This document shows, piece after piece, positions 1 to 7,300 of a stretch of 41,924 bases of DNA (the first letter of the stretch is position 1; every line of letters starts with the position of its first letter). Made by a program: the position numbers and the translations under genes. Source of the DNA: a virus; IMG/VR virus record IMGVR_UViG_3300028596_000026, positions 1-41,924 of that record; one strand, 5' to 3'. Under the pieces are notes generated by a model. It saw nothing but the letters and a program-made list of their open reading frames with translations, made no database searches and was not told the origin of the DNA.

Positions 1-101
1 CGTACTGTCCTGCGCCGTGTTCGTCACGTCGTGGGACCCGTTCCGGCTGATGGGAGGGGTGGCCGAGCCGTTCAGGAGCAGTTCCAAGGCCAACTCGTCA
101 A
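1..101. other. Fold-back artefact at the window start
   Basis: Bases 1-108 are the exact reverse complement of 362-469. The right-hand copy lies inside an intact tail gene. The sequence that truly precedes position 102 is visible at the other end of the window (41601-41706). The join falls on TGTTCGC (102-108), which is shared by the inverted and the circular arrangements, so it looks like a template switch or chimeric read. Any reading frame that starts in 1-101 has a false N-terminus. Confidence 0.85.
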
Positions 102-319
102 TGTTCGCGCTGGAGAGTTACTCCCGGCCCCGCCACATGGCGCAGGTGCTCGGCTCGGTCACCAACACCATCCCCGGCACCGCGACCCAGGGAACCGTGA
201 CCTGGCAGACGACCGACTTCAACACGGCGTGGGAGGAGCCCCTCGGCACCGACCCGGCGATCGTCCCGTTCACGGACGCGGCGACAACCAACATCACGGT
301 CAACTGGCCGGGGTACTGG
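102..319 (+). repeat. Terminal direct repeat, left copy
   Basis: This 218-bp stretch is repeated at 41707-41924 with a single difference: A at 193 against G at 41798. It is the overlap expected when a circular or circularly permuted genome is assembled as one linear contig. The unique unit is 102-41706, about 41,605 bp. Confidence 0.9.
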
Positions 320-613
320 TTCATCTTCGCGTCCATCCAGGCGCGCACCGTGGCGCCGGCGGCGAACATTGACGAGTTGGCCTTGGAACTGCTCCTGAAC
401 GGCTCGGCCACCCCTCCCATCAGCCGGAACGGGTCCCACGACGTGACGAACACGGCGCAGGACAGTACGTTCCTGCTCGACGTCGGAACGGGGCTCCTGC
501 TCGCGCAGGGGGACAGCATCTCCGTGCGCGCCATGGTGCGCCGCAGCGCGGGCACCTCCGCCGTGTCGTTCGGCCGGCGGTCGCTCACTCTCCTGAGGAT
601 GACGCAATCATGA
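102..613 (+). CDS. Minor tail protein, C-terminal part (gene continues from 41601)
   Basis: This is the 3' part of the gene that starts at ATG 41601. Joined across the window ends it encodes 205 aa. The N-terminal segment (MPANTPNFGFTYPLPADP) is only at the right end of the window. The rest is a beta-rich domain ending in SLTLLRMTQS, of the kind found at the C-termini of actinophage minor tail or fibre proteins (C1q/TNF-like jelly roll, by pattern only). It is the last of three related genes (39706, 41030, 41601) and probably sits at the tail tip. The stop overlaps the holin start (ATGA at 610). An apparent upstream start at 17 is an artefact. Confidence 0.75.
362..469. repeat. Right arm of the 1-108 inverted repeat
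   Basis: This is the genuine coding copy of the sequence that appears inverted at 1-108. The match is perfect for 108 bp and ends at position 361, where the bases stop being complementary. Confidence 0.85.
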
Positions 614-828
614 GCAAGTACCTGACCAGCCTGGTGTACACCGTCGTCGGTGTGTTCGTCGGCTCCCTGGCCAGCCTGGCCGCCTCCGACAAGCTCTTCA
701 ACGTCCTGACGTTCGACTGGGGGCACGCGCTCACCGTCTCGGGCTCCCTGGCCGTCCTGGCCCTCCTGCACGGCATAGCGGCCCGCTTCCAGGGCGACCC
801 GGACTCGGCCCGGTTCGGCCGGAAGTAG
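610..828 (+). CDS. Two-helix holin
   Basis: A 72-aa protein with two hydrophobic segments (about residues 8-27 and 39-57) and a charged tail (DPDSARFGRK). This is the layout of small actinophage holins, which form the membrane lesion that times lysis. The ATG overlaps the TGA of the tail gene (ATGA), so translation is probably coupled. It lies directly before a strong terminator at the end of the late region, far from the endolysin at 19105. The family call rests on size, topology and position. Confidence 0.65.
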   Translation: MSKYLTSLVYTVVGVFVGSLASLAASDKLFNVLTFDWGHALTVSGSLAVLALLHGIAARFQGDPDSARFGRK

Positions 829-835
829 CGCACGA

Positions 836-874
836 GAAAGCCCCGCCCGGTCTCAACCACGGGGCGGGGCTTTC
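836..874. terminator. Bidirectional terminator between convergent operons
   Basis: A perfect 13-bp stem (GAAAGCCCCGCCC at 836-848 paired with 862-874) encloses a 13-nt loop. Each side has a short A or T run (AAA on the left, TTT on the right), so it can act in both directions. It lies between the plus-strand holin and the minus-strand binding-protein gene, exactly where the late and replication transcripts converge. Confidence 0.85.
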
Positions 875-938
875 GTCCGGGCCAAGGAGAGTTGGCACCG
901 GGAGCGGGGGCCGAGGAGACGGAGCCCGCAGTCTTGGT

Positions 939-967
939 GCCCCGGTCAGCAGCTCGATGACCGGGGC
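939..967 (-). terminator. Stem-loop after the minus-strand binding-protein gene
   Basis: A perfect 10-bp stem (GCCCCGGTCA at 939-948 with 958-967) and 9-nt loop lie 46 bp downstream of the gene that ends at 1013. No U-run follows on the minus strand, so it may stop RNA polymerase in the U-less actinobacterial way or protect the 3' end. The rest of 875-1012 shows no convincing gene. Confidence 0.6.
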
Positions 968-1012
968 TTACTCCTCAGCGTACGGGTCCGATCCTCCGTA
1001 CGCCAGGGAGGT

Positions 1013-1597
1013 CTAGAAGGGGGCCGCGCCCGTGAACGGGTTCTTCGCCGGGGTGGCGGCCGACTCCTGCACCACAGCGGCGGCGACGGCGGCGGCGGCC
1101 CCACCGACGGCCGCCGCCGCCTGTTCGGCGTAGCGCTTCGCCAGGAAGTCGCGCGCGATCTGCTTGTCCGCCTCGGTGACGACGTAGTCCATGCCCCAGG
1201 GGTTCCCCTTCTTGGCGGGGGCGCCCGGCTTGAAGGTTTCGAACTTGCCGATGACCATCGGCAGGAGGGTGCCCCTGGCCATGGCGTCGGTACGGAGGTT
1301 CTTGACCACGCGGTCCTGGGAGATCCAGACGCCCTCGAACCGGTTGCCGGGGAGGTACTGGCCGGACGGGTACCCCTGCGGGAAGAGCTCCACGGGGCGG
1401 TCGACCTCGGAGCCGTCGATGACGGTGATGGTCGCGGTGACGCGGTCGGCGAACTTGCCGGGCTCCTGGCCGGGGACGTCCGCTTCGAACAGGGTGGGCT
1501 CCACGAGCACGAGACGGCCACGGAACGACGCGAGGGACGCGAACGTGGTGGCAACGGCGGTACGGGTGGAGAACGGGTCCTGCGTGGGAGTGCTCAT
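1013..1597 (-). CDS. Putative single-stranded DNA-binding protein
   Basis: A 194-aa protein, read from the ATG at 1597, which has an AGGA box upstream. The centre is a compact beta-rich region (about 20-125), followed by an Ala-rich linker (about 145-175) and a tail ending NPFTGAAPF. An OB-like body, a flexible linker and a terminal Pro-Phe resemble SSB architecture, where the last residues recruit partner enzymes. The acidic residues usual in an SSB tail are missing, so the call is tentative. It is the last gene of the minus-strand replication island. The DPF near its N-terminus (residues 7-9) also occurs in the nuclease at 2358. Confidence 0.4.
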   Translation of the reverse strand: MSTPTQDPFSTRTAVATTFASLASFRGRLVLVEPTLFEADVPGQEPGKFADRVTATITVIDGSEVDRPVELFPQGYPSGQYLPGNRFEGVWISQDRVVKNLRTDAMARGTLLPMVIGKFETFKPGAPAKKGNPWGMDYVVTEADKQIARDFLAKRYAEQAAAAVGGAAAAVAAAVVQESAATPAKNPFTGAAPF

Positions 1598-1631
1598 TCG
1601 GGTTCCTGTCTCTGGGTTCTGTTTCCGGGGA

Positions 1632-1691
1632 GGCCCCGGGAGCGGTCGCAGCAACCGATATTCGGATGAGTATCGGAGTGCTCCCGGGGCC
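1632..1691. promoter_or_regulatory. Nested inverted repeat upstream of the putative SSB gene
   Basis: Outer 12-bp arms GGCCCCGGGAGC (1632-1643) and GCTCCCGGGGCC (1680-1691) enclose inner 6-bp arms CCGATA (1655-1660) and TATCGG (1671-1676). It sits 35-95 bp upstream of the ATG at 1597, in the leader or promoter region. It could be an operator, attenuator or cruciform. The outer arms contain the same GGGAGC core that is densely repeated at 15887-16735. Confidence 0.6.
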
Positions 1692-1853
1692 GTGATCCGT
1701 GCAGGACAGCCTAGGTGGATCGTTCCCTCCGTACGCCCTCCAGGGTTGTGACGTACGCCGCTTACCTTCTGCCTGTTCCCGGGCGTGTCCGGAGGGGTTT
1801 GAGCCTGTGGCTCGTGCCGTCCCGAGCGTGCCGGTACTGAGTCCCATCGGTAG
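1692..1853. other. Non-coding stretch, no recognised feature
   Basis: I see no convincing gene on either strand. It contains a small hairpin (GAGCC-TGT-GGCTC, 1801-1813). On the minus strand it would be transcribed between the tRNA region and the putative SSB gene. Confidence 0.4.
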
Positions 1854-1985
1854 TGCCTGTAGCCGGATTCGAACCGACCTCACCGCGACCGTGGCTTGTC
1901 AGCCGTGGTCTTGTGCGGCTCCCCGCGACGTCTCCCTCTGAGCCATTCCAACGATGTGGCTCCAGGACCGTCTTGGCCAGGCTGC
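1854..1985 (-). other. tRNA-like sequence, unresolved
   Basis: Read on the minus strand, 1862-1878 is a textbook T-arm: five pairs around TTCGAAT with the invariant G53 and C61. A plausible acceptor 3' strand plus A73 follows (1854-1861). Further upstream, 1942-1960 can form a D-arm-like stem with a GG-containing loop. I could not fold a full cloverleaf with a 7-nt anticodon loop and U33 between them. It may be a tRNA with an unusual arm or insertion, or a decayed tRNA. Confidence 0.35.
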
Positions 1986-2050
1986 GACCTCCCCGTATGC
2001 ATCCGGTTCAGCCACCCAAGCAGGAATCTGAGTGTCACTGCCAGCACTCG

Positions 2051-2120
2051 TGCGCGGACGGGATTCGAACCCGTACCTGCCCCGTGAAGGGGCCGGAGCT
2101 ATCCGTTACTCCACCGCGCT
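2051..2120 (-). tRNA. tRNA, anticodon uncertain (best pairing gives UCA)
   Basis: The minus strand folds into a cloverleaf. There are six acceptor pairs (GCGCGG with CCGCGC) plus an A-A mismatch at 1:72. The D-arm has GAGT paired with GCTC and a GG in its loop, and the T-arm is perfect around TTCGAAT. The best-paired anticodon arm has loop CUUCACG, giving anticodon UCA, which would read UGA. However, C32 and G38 can also pair, position 37 is a pyrimidine, and the variable loop has only 3 nt. The string also contains UUC (Glu) and CAC (Val) in poorer folds. Isotype is therefore open. A good minus-strand promoter lies upstream at 2333-2361. Confidence 0.6.
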
Positions 2121-2223
2121 CCCGAGCCCTGTCCACGGTTACCGCCGCTTCGGAGCTGCTCGGGTCGGGGCCGGTAAGCCCCTCGGACGGCGCGCCCTTG
2201 ACAGGGGTCACACCGTCCGTCGT

Positions 2224-2253
2224 GCCCTGGAGGGGCTTGACCCCCTCCAGGGC
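2224..2253 (-). terminator. Strong stem-loop between promoter and tRNA
   Basis: A perfect 12-bp stem (2224-2235 with 2242-2253) closes a 6-nt loop (CTTGAC). A second smaller hairpin (TGGC with GCCA) lies at 2257-2267. On the minus strand they lie downstream of the nuclease gene and of the promoter at 2333-2361, and upstream of the tRNA. They could end the nuclease message, act as an attenuator, or be a tRNA precursor processing signal. No U-run is seen. Confidence 0.6.
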
Positions 2254-2332
2254 TCCTGGCTTCGCCACCAGGTCGTACTGCCACCCTTACGTGTCTTCCG
2301 GGCCGCTGTGCTGAGCCCTTCCGACGCCGAGA

Positions 2333-2361
2333 ACGTTACGCCGGCTCACCGACACTGTCAA
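2333..2361 (-). promoter_or_regulatory. Vegetative-type promoter for the tRNA region
   Basis: On the minus strand TTGACA (2356-2361) and TAACGT (2333-2338) are separated by exactly 17 bp. This matches the -35 and TANNNT -10 of major-sigma promoters. The -35 overlaps the stop codon of the nuclease gene (2358-2360). It lacks the TTGACTTATG block of the phage's other shared promoters, so the tRNA region may be transcribed independently of them. Confidence 0.65.
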
Positions 2362-3983
2362 CCCTGGGACAAGGTTTGAAGCGTCAGCATGGCCAGGTTC
2401 ACCAGGATGCCCAGCTCCGGGTCTACGACACCGGCACCCACGGCCCGGTCGTAGAGCCCGGCCGCCTCCTCCTGGGACCGTACGGAGGCGAACAGCAGCT
2501 CCCAGTTCGGTCCCGTGCCGTGGTCGCGGATGTAGTCGGCCACGTCGGTGAGGGGGGCCGGGTCCGCAGCGGGCGCCGGGGGCGTCACGGGCATGAGCAC
2601 GTCCCCGAGCGGTTTCATGTCCCCGCCGCCCCGGCTGCGGACCTGATAGCAGACCTCGGCATGCGCCCGTCCGCTTGCCAGGTCCGCGCGCCGGGCCGTC
2701 ACGGTGAACTGGTCGTCGCCCTGGACCGGCATGTGGATCACCACACCCCAGTCGTCGCGCACCCGGATCGCCGGCGGCGACCACACCTTGTCCACCCAGT
2801 CGTACGTCCCCCACCGGTTGTACCCGAGGACGTAGACCAGGAGCTGGACCTCGGTTTCGTTCTTCGCGTATTTCATCGTCTTACCCGACTTCACGTCGCC
2901 CATGACGTACGTGCCCGAGGGCTCGTGGAAGTAGATGCGGTCGAACCGGCCGCAGACGCCCCCGTACTCCTTGGTCAGCGTGGTGCCTTCGATCAAGCTC
3001 AGCACCGGGACTAGCCCGTTCTCGGCCAGGCATTCGAGGTACTTCTCAGCCATCATGCGGTAGGTCTTGTTCTCGATGTCGTCGAGAACGATCTCCCCGC
3101 CGTCGAGCCGCTCCAGCAGCTTGTGAATCGCGGTGCCGGTGTCGGCCGCGACCTTGGCACCGGCCAGCTTGGACGCTTCCTCGGCGATGTCGTCGAGTGC
3201 CTGGCGGTCGTCCTCATGGGTGAGACCGGCGGCCCGGACGCCGAGCGCCGGTTCCTTGCTCATCCCGATGACGACGTTTCGCAGACCCCAGTCCCGCAGC
3301 GCCTTGGTGTTCTGGGCCGCCTTGTTGAACGTGGTCGCCCGGGTCCAGCCGTGGATGTTGCCGTTCTTGTAACGCCGGTAGTCGCCGGTCTCCGGGTCCG
3401 TGACCTGGTAGAGACCACGGACTACCTTCTCGTCCTCGGGCGGCTCCGTCGGGGTCGCCGTGGTGAACGGGTCGGGGACCTCCAGCGTCCCGCCGTCCGC
3501 CGCGCGCGGGTCGGCCGGGGCGGGGAGCGTCACCGCGACGGTCGGACCCTTGCACGTGTGCACGCCCGAGCGACCACAATTCGGACACCCCGGAGCACCC
3601 ACGAAGTCGTCGTCCTGGCCGCACCAGGCCTCGCACTCGTACGAGCCCTCACCGTCGGCCCGGATCCTGTCGCCTTCCTCGAACCGGTTCAGGCAGCGCT
3701 CGCACTCGCCGGGAAACTGGGCACCGAACCACGGGCCCTTCCCGTACAGCGTGCCGTCGGCCGAGCCGGACCCGTTCACGGCCGTGGCCGTGGTGAACGG
3801 GTCCGGCTCGGGGGCGGTCATCAGGCCCGGGGAGACCGGCGGAGCGGCCTCCATCACCGCGCGCATCGTGGACACGGCCGAGGGGTCGACCGGGTTGCAC
3901 GGGTGCTTGTAAAGCTCCCCGTTCTTCTTCACGCGCACGTCCCACTCACAGGACGGGCATCGGGCGCTCTTCACGGGTTCCAT
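2358..3983 (-). CDS. RecB/Cas4-like PD-(D/E)XK nuclease with zinc ribbons
   Basis: A 541-aa protein whose start at 3983 follows a clear SD (GAGGAGAG). Cys-rich N-terminal regions (CPSC at 9-12; CERC at 94-97; CPNC at 133-136 with CKG near 144) are probable zinc ribbons. The nuclease core has GTAIHKLLE (283-291, the conserved His of RecB-type nucleases), GRFDRI (345-350), GDVKSGK (362-368, the D-x-K of the active site) and EVQLLVY (378-384). It probably processes DNA ends during replication or recombination. Two DPFTTAT repeats (61-67, 171-177) lie in Pro-rich linkers. The C-terminal 100 residues are not recognised. It sits in the minus-strand operon between the 56-aa gene and the tRNA region. 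Confidence 0.8.
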   Translation of the reverse strand: MEPVKSARCPSCEWDVRVKKNGELYKHPCNPVDPSAVSTMRAVMEAAPPVSPGLMTAPEPDPFTTATAVNGSGSADGTLYGKGPWFGAQFPGECERCLNRFEEGDRIRADGEGSYECEAWCGQDDDFVGAPGCPNCGRSGVHTCKGPTVAVTLPAPADPRAADGGTLEVPDPFTTATPTEPPEDEKVVRGLYQVTDPETGDYRRYKNGNIHGWTRATTFNKAAQNTKALRDWGLRNVVIGMSKEPALGVRAAGLTHEDDRQALDDIAEEASKLAGAKVAADTGTAIHKLLERLDGGEIVLDDIENKTYRMMAEKYLECLAENGLVPVLSLIEGTTLTKEYGGVCGRFDRIYFHEPSGTYVMGDVKSGKTMKYAKNETEVQLLVYVLGYNRWGTYDWVDKVWSPPAIRVRDDWGVVIHMPVQGDDQFTVTARRADLASGRAHAEVCYQVRSRGGGDMKPLGDVLMPVTPPAPAADPAPLTDVADYIRDHGTGPNWELLFASVRSQEEAAGLYDRAVGAGVVDPELGILVNLAMLTLQTLSQG

Positions 3984-4005
3984 GTCTCTCCTCTACGATG
4001 ACGGG

Positions 4006-4042
4006 AGAGGGACCGGCCCAACTCACTGGGGCCGGTCCCTCT
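4006..4042. terminator. Long stem-loop between two minus-strand genes
   Basis: A perfect 14-bp stem (4006-4019 with 4029-4042) with a 9-nt loop lies between the end of the 56-aa gene (4050) and the start of the nuclease gene (3983). No U-run follows on the minus strand; GGGGTTTCT follows on the plus strand. It may be a partial terminator that lowers nuclease expression relative to the small protein. Confidence 0.65.
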
Positions 4043-4049
4043 GGGGTTT

Positions 4050-4220
4050 CTACTTCGCGAACTTGTTCAGGTCCTTGATCGCCTGCATATACCCGGCCGC
4101 GTCGGCCGAGGCGGTGACGGTCATGCCGGTGGCCTGGTCGTGCACGTAGACGCTTCCCTCGGGCGCGCCCACGTCCGTGACGACGATCGCGGGGTACTTC
4201 GGGGCTCCGTTGTCAGCCAT
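4050..4220 (-). CDS. Small acidic protein of unknown function
   Basis: A 56-aa protein beginning MADNGAPKYP. I chose ATG 4220 because GAGAGGAG lies just upstream; the longer frame to 4271 would start inside the promoter. It looks like one small alpha/beta unit (beta strands around AIVVTDV and VYVHDQ, then a helix YMQAIKDLNKFA). No family is recognised. It is expressed from its own copy of the shared phage promoter (P1) and is followed by a strong stem-loop, so it may be an abundant early protein. Confidence 0.65.
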   Translation of the reverse strand: MADNGAPKYPAIVVTDVGAPEGSVYVHDQATGMTVTASADAAGYMQAIKDLNKFAK

Positions 4221-4238
4221 GGTCCTTGCTCCTCTCGG

Positions 4239-4295
4239 GCCACCCTCTCCGGTGGCAATGACATAAGTCAATCACTCACCGGGGAGGGGTGTCAA
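4239..4295 (-). promoter_or_regulatory. Shared phage promoter P1 with 5' hairpin
   Basis: Minus strand: TTGACA (4290-4295), 18 bp, then TTGACTTATGTCAT (4258-4271), then a 6-bp hairpin GCCACC/GGTGGC (4239-4256) with loop GGAGAG, then the SD and ATG of the 56-aa gene. TTGACT falls where a -10 would be and fits the actinobacterial TANNNT loosely. TGAC-TTAT-GTCA is a perfect inverted repeat that could be an operator. The same arrangement occurs at 9046, 13689 and 18554. Confidence 0.75.
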
Positions 4296-4302
4296 CCCCG
4301 GG

Positions 4303-7300
4303 TCAGTGCTCGCAGTCCGACCAGCGGTACGCCGGGTTCGAGACCTCGGCCAGGATCGGCACGCCGCGCCACTCCCACGTGAACGCTTCCCGCAGCATCT
4401 GCGCCCACTCCTCCGCCTCCGCCTCGGGCACCGAGACGATCGCCTCGTCGTGGACGACACCCCGCATCGCGTCCCGGGCCGCCCGGCCGCCGAGGTCGAC
4501 GAACCGCAGCATGGATTCCGTCATGATGTCCCGGGCGCCGCCCTGGCCGTACAACGCCGGCGCCTGAGTCCAGGCGCGGTCGGGGTCGCACCGCATCATC
4601 CGGCCGAACCCGTTGTCGAGCAGCGCCCCGGTGCGCGCCAGTTCGACGACGCCGAGCTTCCACTCCTCGAACACGTGCAGCCGCTCGGCGTGCTTGGCCT
4701 TCGCCGCGAACGTGGCTGCCACGTCGAGCCCGTGCTGTTCGGCCACCGACCGGGGCGACTGGTTGTAGTTCAGGCCGTGGCTGACCGGCTTGTATTCCTT
4801 GCGCCGGGTCCGGTCGCCGCACATGATCCCGGCCATCTCCGCGTGGTAGTCCATCCCCGGCTGGAGCATCGCGATCAGGGCCGGGTCCTGGGAGTGTCCG
4901 GCCAGGGAACGGACGTCGACCTGGGACAGGTCGCAGGTGATCAGGACGTGCCCCGGGTCTGCGACGAACACCGCCCGGTGCGACGGGTGCAGGTTCGAGG
5001 ACGCCGGTTCGCTGGTCGCCCACCGGCCCGAAGCCTGAGGAGCACCCACCTTGGCGTGGGCGCGCCCCTTGGCGTTGGTCCAGCGCTGGATCTCGTCGTA
5101 CTTCGCCGTGGCGCCCGTGGCGAGCGCCAGGATCCCGCAGAGTTCCCGTACGGCCGGCAGGTGCCCGTACGCCTTCGGGTGCAGCATGCCGGGGAACGAC
5201 TCGCCCCGGTCCTTGTCCCACCACATTCCCTCTCCGAGGGCGTCGGCGGAGAGCTTGAGCGTCCCGGAGGCGGTCCGGGGGACGTAGTCGGCTCCCGCAG
5301 CCGCGAACGCCTTGACGAGCGCCTCACGGCCGACGTCGGTGGCCCAGGGGGAGGCGTAGACCTCACCGGGGATGCGGACCGCGAACCCCTCACGCTCCTG
5401 CGTCTCTCCGTCCAGCGCCCGTACATCGGCCATAGACCACTGCTGCGGCCAGTCCTTCTTCAGCTTGAGCTTGAAGCGGTCCGGCTTGGCCAGGGGGACT
5501 CCGTACTCCACCAGGCGCTCCTTGGCCTCCGCGATCTTCGCCGCTTCCTCGGCGACTCGCTCGGCCAGGAGACCGGTATCGATCGCCCAGCCGTTCAGCG
5601 TCATGCGGTTCTGGAGCGCGACCACGCGCATCTCCCGCTCCGCGTACTTGATCCGGGGGTCGTTCGGCGCGAGGCTCGACTCCCCGGGCAGGTGCACCAT
5701 ACGGAGCTGCTCCCAGACGAACTGAGTCGCGGCCAGGTCGCCGCGCAGGTAGTCGTTGTACTCCGGGTCGTCGAGCGGGATCTTGTCGAACCCGCCGTGC
5801 TTGGCTGCCAGCCGCTTGATCTCGTCCGTCTTGCCGGCGTGCCCGAACCGGTTGGCGACGTCGTCCAGCTTGTGCGACGTCCGGCCACCGTCTCGCGCGC
5901 CCGGGGGGTCCAGGAGCTGGGACAGGACCATCGTGTCGACGGCCTTGGCGGCCAGGGCGTCGTAGTCGGCCCCGTGGTGGTAGGCCAGGGCCAGGAGGTC
6001 GAACCCCAGGATGCCGTGGCCGTAGACCGTCCCGGTCTGCGGGGAGGACAGGTCCGTGACCGTGTCCCGCATCTTGTGGGGTTCGTCGGACCGGGCGATC
6101 CAGGGGTTCCCGGACGAGCCGATCGTTCCGGCCAGCCGGACGAACGGGCCCTCCTGGCCGCCCATGAACAATTGGGCTGCGGAGGCCGTCTCCAGGTCCA
6201 TGCCGAACGAGTAGGGCGCCGCGTTCCCAGGGTGCTCGGGGAACCTGTCCTGCGGGTCGTACAGAGCGTCGTCGGGGATCTCGGCCGGCGAACCCTCGTA
6301 CGGCATCGGCTCGGGCGCCGGAGGCTCCTCCGGGCCCGGGTCGTCCGGGTCGAACGGGTTCGGGCCGCCACCCTTGCCGAGCTCCACGCCGTGCCACCCC
6401 CGAATCTGCCGCCCGTCCACGTACTTCCTCCCCGCCTGGATCTTCTTCGCCTTGATCGTGTCGTGGGCGCCGAACCGGGACGCGAACGTCTTGTCGTTCC
6501 ACGGCCGGTGGCCGCGCTCCGCCGACCACTCGTTGAACGCGGCCAGGAGCTCCTGCGCCGGGATGAACGCGCCGGGGTCCAGCGTGAGGACGTCGGCGGT
6601 GAACCCGAGGATCAAGTCCGTCTCCGAGCGCCAGGACTGGGTGTCATCCTCCACGCGCCTCGGAATGTCGAGCATCATCCGGTCCCGGGCATACCAGGCG
6701 CGCGCTCCGTCGACCATCCAGGACAGGGCGGCCGAGCGGACGTCGTGGTCGTCGTGGGCGTACTCCATCGCCGGGTCGCCGAGCCGGTCGAACTCGGTGA
6801 CGACGTCCTCGGGGCGCTTACGGAACGTGAACGGGTACGTGAGGAGCGCGAGCCGCCGCCACGTGCCGTGATCCGTCTCGGTGACCGACGGCCGGTAGTT
6901 CGTGTTCACGAACAGGGAGTGCGTCGTCTTGAAGGTGACCGGGTCCTGCCGGATCCGGCGCGCCGTCAGATCCTCGGTGCCGAGGATCATCTTGAGCCGC
7001 TGGACGTTCAGGTGGCGCGCCTCCGGGGTCTCCTCCAGGACCGCGTACCGGGCACCTTTCAGATCCATGAGCTCGGTCGGGTGGTCACCGGCGTTACCCA
7101 TCAGCACACGGTCGGAGACCTGCACCCCGTACTTACCGATGGCGCGCCGGATCGTGTTGGTGATCGTCGACTTCCCGTTGGACCCGGCGCCGCACCCGAT
7201 GACCATGACGTGGTCGGGCGTCTTGTAACCGGTGAGTGCCTGGCCAAGACGGTCCTGGAGCCACGGGACGACGTCCGCCGGCAGGGCCGTGAGCGCCTTG

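Noticed and set aside
17-101. Start codon at 17 for the first tail gene
   Set aside because: It lies in the fold-back artefact. The real N-terminus is at 41601.
102-319. Natural terminal redundancy of the packaged genome
   Set aside because: 218 bp inside a gene next to a chimeric junction is more simply an assembly overlap of a circular or permuted genome. Reads would be needed to claim a physical end.
946-1554. Ser/Arg/Pro-rich frame overlapping the putative SSB gene
   Set aside because: Out-of-frame shadow with low-complexity composition and no SD; the 1013-1597 frame has a coherent protein.
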